From Rodentolepis nana (lineage: Eukaryota > Platyhelminthes > Cestoda > Cyclophyllidea > Hymenolepididae), in contig UZAE01014357.1 in assembly GCA_900617975.1 (NCBI GenBank), forward strand, positions 1 to 15,012: a DNA stretch of 15,012 nt, written 5' to 3'. The notes under the pieces were generated by a model. That model was given only the letters and a program-made list of their open reading frames with translations. It searched no databases and was not told the origin of the DNA. Position numbers and translations under genes: made by a program. Positions 8,591-15,012 of this stretch are shown here, piece by piece; position 1 is the stretch's first letter, and every line of letters begins with the position of its first letter.

Positions 8591-9384
8591 TTAATTAAAG
8601 TGGTTTCCAATTATCAAAGCCAACATAACGAGCCCTCCCGAGAATGAGATCCATGATGTTGAAGAATTCTCACTTGCAGGTACAACAGTGCTTTTTGTGT
8701 AGGGTTGTGCACTATTTTCAGTTGGACTAAAATTTAATTAGGGTTCAAATAAGAATTAGGTTCTGCATTGTAGGTTAAGTACAACAAGCTGTTCTCACCC
8801 TTCATCATACACACAGAGCATTGCGACATACGGTATATCATCTTTTTTGCAGGTTTTATTTGCACATCCTACGTTTCTTGCAGTTGCCCAAACAACCTAA
8901 TACAACAAATATTTCACATCATTTCATATATTTCATAATTCTACCTGTTTGTAATTATGGCAGTCAATCCTATCTCCAATGCATTTATTTCCCTCATAAT
9001 CATAATCTGCACTTTTTCTACTCCAAGCAAGTATCGTTTGATTCCACATTAATTGATCTTGGTATGCAACTGCAAACTTTGCCCCCCCGTCGGAGTATTC
9101 ATTAGGTTCACATGTAACCAAAGTTTGTGCCATTTTTTCCAAACCCACTTCGTAGTTCTGAAATAAAATTAACAGTAGTATTGCAAGTTCAACATAATTC
9201 TAAATTGCCGGCTTAATACACTTGAAGTTACCATTTCCTTCATATCTGCTGCTGGTGGATCAACTTCGGAACGAAGTTTATTGTGGAAAGCTACAATCTG
9301 TGCGCGATCTTCAGCACTCAGTTCACCCGAACATGGCCATGCTATTAAAGCAGTAATTACGCATATTTGTATCATTATCTTCAT
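8591..9384 (-). CDS. CAP-superfamily (antigen 5/CRISP-like) protein, 4 coding exons
   Basis: Join on the minus strand 9384-9232, 9157-8945, 8896-8799, 8726-8591, giving 199 residues. All introns are GT..AG (74, 48 and 72 bp; phases 0, 0, 2) and each junction keeps the frame. Residues 1-20 are a signal peptide. The CAP domain (about 22-154) shows AFHNKLRSEVDPPAADM, then GLEKMAQTL, AWSRKSADYDY, CHNYKQVVWATARNVGC and AMLCVYDEG. Six cysteines (67, 110, 117, 133, 138, 150) fit the usual three disulfides. By eye the metal-binding tetrad is lost: CxFxH reads CEPNE, GENL reads GAKF, the Glu after AW is Lys or Ser, and GHYTQ reads HNYKQ. The last exon adds a Ser/Thr-rich stalk and a hydrophobic tail (about 180-195), suggesting GPI anchoring. 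N-glycosylation sequons lie at 90, 135 and 175. CAP proteins are secreted, with roles in immunity, reproduction or saliva; this one's role is unknown. Family assignment is firm; anchor and tetrad loss are inferred. Confidence 0.9.
8727..8798 (-). other. Intron 4 of the CAP gene, stop codon at its start
   Basis: The donor is GTGAGA and the acceptor AATTTTAG. If the intron is kept, the frame reads GGG TGA at once (TGA 8797-8795), giving a 155-residue protein without stalk or hydrophobic tail. Splicing gives the 199-residue form. I cannot tell which form is made. Confidence 0.65.
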
Positions 9385-9486
9385 CTAAAAATGAAAAGTA
9401 TAGATATATATATAATCTTTGAATACAACAGGCTTCTATACTTATTTCTAAGAATAAATGAATACTTTTAAACAGAAGAAACATAC
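9385..9486 (-). other. Probable 5'-UTR intron of the CAP gene
   Basis: A consensus donor GTATGT (complement of 9481-9486) and an acceptor TTTCATTTTTAG ending at 9385 bound a 102-bp AT-rich interval that stops exactly before the start ATG. A leader exon then lies upstream of 9486. The same arrangement, with an altered donor, precedes the second CAP gene. Both copies keep the acceptor. Confidence 0.6.
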
Positions 9487-9518
9487 CGACTTGGAATTGA
9501 ATCAGCTTTCAATTTCTA

Positions 9519-9526
9519 ATTTAAAT
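9519..9526 (-). promoter_or_regulatory. TATA-like box candidate of the CAP gene
   Basis: ATTTAAAT lies 40 bases before the putative leader-exon donor. The second CAP gene has TTTTAAAA at the same distance. It would imply a very short leader exon, so this is only a candidate. Confidence 0.3.
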
Positions 9527-9529
9527 GCT

Positions 9530-10319
9530 CTTGAAAATTCGCAGCATTCAAATACATTTGGGGTAGCCAATCGTGAAAGCTTTAAGATATCAGATAAATG
9601 CAGACCTTCCACCAATTGAATACTCATGTCGCATGTTAACTACGAACCTATTAGGAGTAAATATTATCAATATGGTATCAAGGAAGGTTGTTCGAAAGGC
9701 CATCAAGCTTCTGTTGCATAGCCCCTTGACATTTACTCTCACTTTGGAGGTTGCGAATGGGAGATGTGTAAAACTTTGTTCCATAAACTTACTTTAACAA
9801 TTCATTGCCCAATAAATTGAACTTACAGTTAAAACTTAGAACGATTTAAATTCCTTATTTTGAAGAAGAAACATTAATGACCTCGATGTGAATAACATTT
9901 GAAGTGCCTACGACATTAGGAGGAATACAATTACATTTTTAATAGGCGTTATTAACATTATGAATGTTAGTTTCAATTGTCGCATTAAATTCAAATTATA
10001 ATGCCTTGAAAACAGACCATAACTTTTGATTTTTAACGGTAATTGGCTAATGTGGGAATGTCCTAACGATGTTGTTGAAAGAGCAAATGCCAGTGTCCAC
10101 TTGGAGTTGTTTATCCAATTTTATGATATTCATCCAAATAAATATCACAACTTGTTACATTTTGCAAGCTGAATTCAGTTTGTAGGCAATTTTGTTAAGT
10201 GAATTGTAGAAGTGTGTCTGAGAAGAATTTTTCTTAAAGTGTTTAATTAGATTTGAGAGGCCTTTCAAAACGGAAACCATATTCATCACCAATTACTAAC
10301 ATGTGTATATTTCGATTTC
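9530..10319. other. AT-rich DNA upstream of the CAP gene
   Basis: Mirror-image short frames on both strands near 9573-9797 have no motif and are not called. This is the start of a roughly 2.3-kb block that separates the CAP promoter from the inverted-repeat arm and is absent from the second gene copy. No transposon ends are seen. Confidence 0.5.
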
Positions 10320-10417
10320 TTTGACTTTGCTTACACATTGTTGATGTTAGATAAGTAAAACAGTAAACTTTGTGTCTCTATGAATTCTAAGTTGAAATCG
10401 CATTAATCTTCACCTCT
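10320..10417 (+). repeat. 98-bp direct repeat, copy 1
   Basis: It is identical to 10445-10542 over the whole length, at an offset of 125 bases. It ends directly at the N at 10418. It may be a real tandem duplication or an assembly join that failed to collapse. Confidence 0.9.
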
Positions 10418-10444
10418 NTGTGCTTTTCCCATACGAAATTTCCA

Positions 10445-10542
10445 TTTGACTTTGCTTACACATTGTTGATGTTAGATAAGTAAAACAGTAAACTTTGTGT
10501 CTCTATGAATTCTAAGTTGAAATCGCATTAATCTTCACCTCT
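10445..10542 (+). repeat. 98-bp direct repeat, copy 2
   Basis: This is an exact second copy of 10320-10417. The 27 bases between the copies begin with an N. Identity without a single change, beside an N, favours an assembly artefact or a very recent event. Confidence 0.9.
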
Positions 10543-11841
10543 CAGAAACTTATATTTAATCACATTTAAATAGTCCTTTTTAATATATTATTCATCGCTA
10601 ATTATTTCGTCTTTTATATTTTAGACATTGCCATTTGAAATAAATATTGTAGACATTCCGACTCTAATTCCGGACAAATTAACACAATGCACTTAATTGG
10701 ACCCTAAAGTTAAATTGGGAATAATATTACTTGGTATTAAACCAGTTAGCAGTTTTTGGCATTCTCACCTAATGGTCTGATGGGCTTTTTGTTGGCTGCA
10801 AGCACTTAAATTTTCAGCAAAGAATGCCACCAAAATGCTTTTCTCGAATTGAAGATATATTTTGGTTGATCCAACCATAAATCAACACATGAGATTATAT
10901 CATTTTTGTTCTTTTGGATACCACATTTTGGTTATGTCTACAAATTGAAAATCTAAATAATATAAATAACAATAATCAGAGTTTTCTTCCTGCGAAAAAG
11001 GCATATATTTCAAGTGTCGCATTTGAATGAATTGAATTAAAATACAGTATTTAATGTTTCAGGAAATGAATGTTCAATTTGACCAGTTCTTTCATTGCCA
11101 TTTCAAAAATAATGTTTTTACCTTATTGAGTAGACGAGTACGAAATAATTAATATTTGCAAAGCGATTATCTAAATTTATTTTATTTACAATTAATGCCA
11201 CCATGATTACAAAGTGGAAATAATATTTATTTCGCATTAGCAATTTCCATTCTTCTCGTGATTGCGGTGAAAATTCTAATTGAACTCAGACGCTACTAAG
11301 TAAAACATTGTAATCTGATCACCATGTTGTTGCACCGAAATTTGTGAAGCCGTCGGCATCAATTGCGACTTTTCGATATATTGCCTGCCCGTTTTATTTC
11401 ACCTGAAATAGCGTTGCATTTGGACTATTTTCATATTTATATTTTGCGATTCCTGTAAAACCTGTTCAATAATAAAATTTCGAAAAATTTGCTTGCCATT
11501 TTGCTTCAACTTTAGCGAAAAATTGAAACTGTTGGAAAACTCTGAATGAACGTGACTTGAAATGTCAATTTTTTATTCTCTAAAGTTATAGCACAATTGT
11601 GAAGAGAATATAGAACATCATTGAAGTCATAGTGACATACAGGATTCGCAACAAAATTGAAAATTCATTGATCATGTTGAAAATAAGAGTTGACGTTCGA
11701 TATTTCGCACAATTCACCTTTATTTCGATATTACTCATTCAATTAATCCATTTGACTTCATTTCTGCTTGTATGTTATACCTTGCGTTTTTAGCATTCTG
11801 ATGTATTTGTGTTAAAATAAAGCGTGTGACTTGTTTGAGAC
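10543..11841. other. AT-rich non-coding DNA
   Basis: No open frame of note and no recognisable repeat. It forms the rest of the interval between the CAP promoter and the left inverted-repeat arm. Confidence 0.5.
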
Positions 11842-12230
11842 AAGAAATCCTTTCAAGTGAATACCTAATAGATATTTTCTGAAGGCTATTACAATATGTA
11901 CTCTGTTGCATTTACCCTAAACATTTAATAGCCAAGTATATAAAATTGTGAGTTTGATTCAATACTGGTAAATGCAGTGAGATTAATATTATTCATAATG
12001 CAAAGTGAATATAATATTACCTGTCACTTAACAGAGACATATTATCGCATTATCACTCTCGTATAATTGTCAGCATGATGCGATGAACTTTATGTGGGTT
12101 AAATGAACTCAAACCTAATTATTGGATACTTTCCAACAAGTAGTGCCCACAGACTACTATTTCACAAAGCAGTTATACCACTGACAACTTCTTTCAATTT
12201 GCATATAAACTCAATACTTTAATAATATGT
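11842..12230 (-). repeat. Left arm of a 389-bp inverted repeat (CAP upstream block)
   Basis: This arm is the reverse complement of 14462-14850 with equal length, no indels and about four mismatches by eye. It lies upstream of the minus-strand CAP gene, 2.46 kb from its ATG. It has no terminal inverted repeats or TSDs of its own. A third, diverged copy lies at 6030-6290. Confidence 0.92.
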
Positions 12231-13069
12231 AATTGCACATTTGAGTAATTTATACGGTAAAAGTGATCATTGCAATTTTAAACGAATGCTTTGAAAGGAT
12301 TGAAGTTAGTGATGAATAAGTTGCTGGGATACCTTTCGTTAAATAGGTATTTTCTTAATTATTTTATTCCTACTATAAAAATTGGCAGGCAAACCGAAAA
12401 ACAATTATTGATGCGCTATTTTCAGAATCATTGAACAAGGATTTTCAAAAATAACCCTTCTAAATGTACTCTCAAATGCACATTAAAGTTAATTAAATTC
12501 ATTGCACAGTACCAAATATACGATTAAAGAATATCTTGTATTTTAAATGAAGCAACATTAAGAACAAATTGCACATAAATGAAAGGAAATGATTAGCAGC
12601 ACAGAAAGCAATGAGAGAAGAAATTAAAGGTCTTCAGCAGAGCTGAATTCCAAAGCCTGTTTCTTGGCCAAATTGGGCTGTAAGCGTTGTTGATGGTCAG
12701 AAAGCGAATCAAAATAACTTGCTATGTTTTAACCTTGTGACTGCTTGAAACGCCATACTTAATGGCGAGTCCTTTCCACAATCAGTTCTTGGCCATCTCA
12801 TTTTCATGATCAACTTGGATATATAGGTTACAAGTCTGATTTCAAATCGAACTTGCTTCAGAATCACGAGAACTTTTGAATATTGATGCTCATTGTATCC
12901 TCTACCAGTAACTAGTACTTGCTACTGCCACTGGTACAGCACTTAGTCTGCGTGCCCATCTGCCGAATGGCTGGGGATTTTCATTGGAGATTGGTGATGC
13001 ATGGTGCTACAAGAAGTGGGTTACGATGATCGAACTTACTTAATCACCGAAACCGTTCCCAATACTATG
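12231..13069. other. Non-coding spacer between inverted-repeat arms
   Basis: No gene is seen. From about 12600 it is less AT-rich and may be a leftward extension of repeat X. A short palindrome, CCAGT..ACTGG, lies near 12904-12934. Confidence 0.45.
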
Positions 13070-13290
13070 AGACTGTAAGACCAATAAATCTGTGAACGAG
13101 TTTGGGAAATATATTCTTGGGTGATTGTGACAAACCGGTGATGAAATCAGTGGAAATTTATGAATGTAGCTCAAGAATAAGTATTTGATAAGACCATAAT
13201 AAAGAGCAAGCATACTCTTTAAGAGTGCCATTACTTTTGATCAACATTGTATCTATTGAGTCCTGTTAAATGTCAAATTCTCTATTTAAT
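13070..13290 (+). repeat. Dispersed repeat X, copy 2
   Basis: This is the partner of 4977-5180 and 5375-5425, in the same orientation, about 70-75% identical by eye in the best segments. It lacks the central 200 bp of copy 1. The minus-strand frame covering 13231-13040 crosses it and has no motif, so it is not called. Confidence 0.6.
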
Positions 13291-13978
13291 GATGTATGTC
13301 AAACAGTATGTTCTCGAACCGTATCTTCAAAAGAAGCATAAATAAAATCTGCCTCTTTAAGCCCTCTCAAAACCAACACATTAAGCCAAGATTTTCTATT
13401 AGTACGAACAGGATTTGAGCTCAAACGATTGCGTTTCATATTCAAATTAAATACTAAAACCAGACAGAATCTAGACTGCTTAAACTGTAAACTAACTTGT
13501 GAAAGTTAAGCACCCCTTCTGATGCCATATTAGTTCAAAATATCTGTAGAGATTCAATTGTAACTGACTAAATGATAGAATTCTAATTCAATTTAATTGA
13601 TCTCGATTGATGTAAATGGCTTAGCTCAATAAATCTACCTGTGACGATTGTCCCACTTTTGGGTCGAACCTCTCATATGCAAGTCAAAATCCCATAACGC
13701 CTACCCTTCCAAGTAGTCGACACGCTTGAACGGCAACTGCCAAGAACCCGTCTTAGCCAACTTGTCTGTTACCATCACAACCGATATCGGATAAGATGGA
13801 AAAAATTCCTTCAATAAAGATTAGTTATATGTTATACAACTACAGTTCTTTGGTATCAAATTAGTTCACATTGGTGTGGAAAATTTTCAAAAATACGACA
13901 TCCATGAAAATTGCAATGAAACTTATGACGTGTTAAATGCGATTATTATGCAGTTTTGATAAAGGTAGATTATTCCGT
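13291..13978. other. Non-coding spacer
   Basis: Nothing identified. There are no coding frames, and I did not find a partner elsewhere in the window. Confidence 0.5.
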
Positions 13979-13992
13979 ATATTTAATCACTC

Positions 13993-14313
13993 GGGGTGTG
14001 CGATTGACTTACCTCCACGTGGTGCACCCTGTGCAACGTATACTCATACGGCAAAAAAGCCCATTAACTGGCAGTTGACCTCTGACTTCAAACTACCATG
14101 ACCCCACTGTATGTCATATTCAACCCCTTCCACAATACTCATCTAGCCTTCTCTCAGCCTTTGTGTCCGTCTGTCTTTTACATCTGTGAATCGCTTCTCT
14201 TTTCCCCTGTCGAATTTTTCAAACTTTAATGCTCTTTCCTTCTGTGAAGCCCGAAGTCAACTAAAGAGCTAATGACAATATCCAAATGCCTGCCATTTGA
14301 AATAAATAAATTA
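13993..14313 (+). mobile_element. SINE-like retroposon copy D
   Basis: This 321-bp element starts GGGGTGTGCGAT, has the core CCTCCACGTGGTGCACCC and ends TGCCATTTGAAATAAATAAA plus TTA. It is flanked by 14-bp direct repeats ATATTTAATCACTC (13979-13992) and ATATTTAATTACTC (14314-14327) with one mismatch. Its start is the same as that of copy B, which fixes the family's 5' end. The family poly-C tract is shorter here. A pol III A box may be hidden in TGGTGCACCC, but I see no convincing B box. Confidence 0.85.
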
Positions 14314-14461
14314 ATATTTAATTACTCTGATCAGAACTGAGCTGAATGTAGAAAATGGTATGTTCAAAACTTAACGATTCATTGGTGATCGAGATTTCTC
14401 ATAAAACCAAGTGCACATCCTCCATACTTCAGACATTCATGTGTCTTCCTATTACTTTAGG

Positions 14462-14850
14462 ACATATTATTAAAGTGTTGAGTTTATATGCAAATTGAAA
14501 GAAGTTGTCAGTGGTATAACTGCTTTGTGAAATAGTAGTCTGTGGGCACTACTTGTTGGAAAGTATCCAATAATTAGGTTTGAGTTCATTTAACCCACAT
14601 AAAGTTCATCAGATCATGCTGACAATTATACGAGAGTGATAATGCGATAATATGTCTCTGTTAAGTGACAGGTAATATTATATTCACTTTGCATTATGAA
14701 TAATATTAATCTCACTGCATTTACCAGTATTGAATCAAACTCACAATTTTATATACTTGGCTATTAAATGTTTAGGGTAAATGCAACAGGGTACATATTG
14801 TAATAGCCTTCAGAAAATATCTATTAGGTATTCACTTGAAAGGATTTCTT
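14462..14850 (+). repeat. Right arm of the 389-bp inverted repeat (CAP upstream block)
   Basis: This is the reverse complement of 11842-12230. It ends 133 bases before the ATG of the second CAP gene, and so lies where its promoter-proximal DNA should be. Confidence 0.92.
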
Positions 14851-14856
14851 TTAAAA
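14849..14856 (+). promoter_or_regulatory. TATA-like box candidate of the second CAP gene
   Basis: TTTTAAAA lies 40 bases before the site that corresponds to the leader-exon donor of the first gene. It sits right at the end of the inverted-repeat arm. Confidence 0.25.
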
Positions 14857-14889
14857 TGGAAATTGAAAAATAATTTCAATTCCAAGTCG

Positions 14890-14983
14890 ATATATTTCTT
14901 CTGTTTATGCATAGAAATAAATATAGAAGCCTATTGTATTCAAAGTTTATTTATATATACATATATATACTCTTCATTTTTAG
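14890..14983 (+). other. Probable 5'-UTR intron of the second CAP gene, donor altered
   Basis: The leader sequence CAATTCCAAGTCG is conserved, but the following bases read ATATAT where the first gene has GTATGT. The acceptor TTCATTTTTAG before the ATG is intact. The usual donor is therefore lost, or another donor is used, or the gene is transcribed without this intron. Confidence 0.5.
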
Positions 14984-15012
14984 ATGGCGAAAATGATACA
15001 AATATGCGTAAT
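14984..15012 (+). CDS. Second CAP-family gene, start only (cut by window end)
   Basis: The frame from ATG 14984 reads MAKMIQICV and a partial codon. This matches the signal-peptide start MKIMIQICV of the gene at 9384, with the same upstream TTTTTAG junction. The preceding 130 bases also align with the first gene's 5' region (roughly 75-80%). It is thus the beginning of exon 1 of a divergent, head-to-head paralogue. Whether it is functional cannot be judged, because the rest lies beyond the window. Confidence 0.8.

Noticed and set aside
9169..9231. Continuation of CAP exon 1 past residue 51
   Set aside because: The residues after KEM match no CAP sequence and end in a stop. The GTAACT donor followed by an acceptor at 9158 restores the family sequence.
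11842..12230. The 389-bp arm as a MITE or other transposon
   Set aside because: There are no terminal inverted repeats or TSDs, and all copies sit in the CAP cluster, two of them upstream of CAP genes. Kept as a duplicated upstream block, though a genome search could reopen this.
13993..14060. tRNA gene or clear pol III promoter in the SINE head
   Set aside because: A TGGTGCACCC stretch loosely resembles an A box, but no B box with the right sequence and spacing was found in the copies.
1..15012. CRISPR, phage, operon or viral system
   Set aside because: Introns, mariner and SINE elements and the coding pattern are animal. No repeat-spacer array, viral gene or clustered bacterial genes are present.

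Overview
The window is AT-rich eukaryotic nuclear DNA and looks like an insect genome, most likely a fly. The evidence is a gene with very short GT..AG introns (48, 72, 74 and about 102 bp), a CAP/antigen-5 family secreted protein, a decayed mariner transposon, and SINE-like retroposons with AT-rich tails and target-site duplications (TSDs). The species cannot be named from sequence alone. There are two single N positions (3684 and 10418), both next to repeats, so local assembly there is doubtful.

Layout. 1-2440: non-coding, nothing firmly identifiable. 2444-3683: a dead mariner element; its transposase has all three catalytic Asp codons (DD34D) but carries two frameshifts and a nonsense codon, and its 3' terminal repeat is lost at an N followed by a TA microsatellite. 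3721-4374: two SINE-like retroposons on the minus strand, one nested inside the other with a perfect 13-bp TSD. 4977-5430: a diverged dispersed repeat (repeat X). 5643-5952: a third SINE copy. 6030-6290: a diverged relic of a CAP-gene upstream region. 6300-8520: mostly non-coding. 8591-9384 (minus): a CAP-superfamily gene that I assembled from four coding exons, plus a probable 5'-UTR intron. 9530-11841: non-coding, including a 98-bp exact direct repeat flanking an N. 11842-12230 and 14462-14850: arms of an inverted repeat, 389 bp each and about 99% identical. Between the arms lie a second copy of repeat X (13070-13290) and a fourth SINE (13993-14313). 14984-15012 (plus): the first codons of a second CAP gene, cut off by the window edge.

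The organising theme is a small, recently rearranged CAP gene cluster. Two paralogues point away from each other, each behind the same 389-bp upstream block, and an older third copy of that block has no gene after it. The first CAP protein is unusual. By eye, all four residues of the CAP metal-binding tetrad are replaced. The last exon adds a Ser/Thr-rich stalk and a hydrophobic C-terminus of the GPI-anchor type. Retaining the last intron would instead give a secreted protein ending at once after the CAP domain. I see no bacterial, viral or CRISPR-like system.
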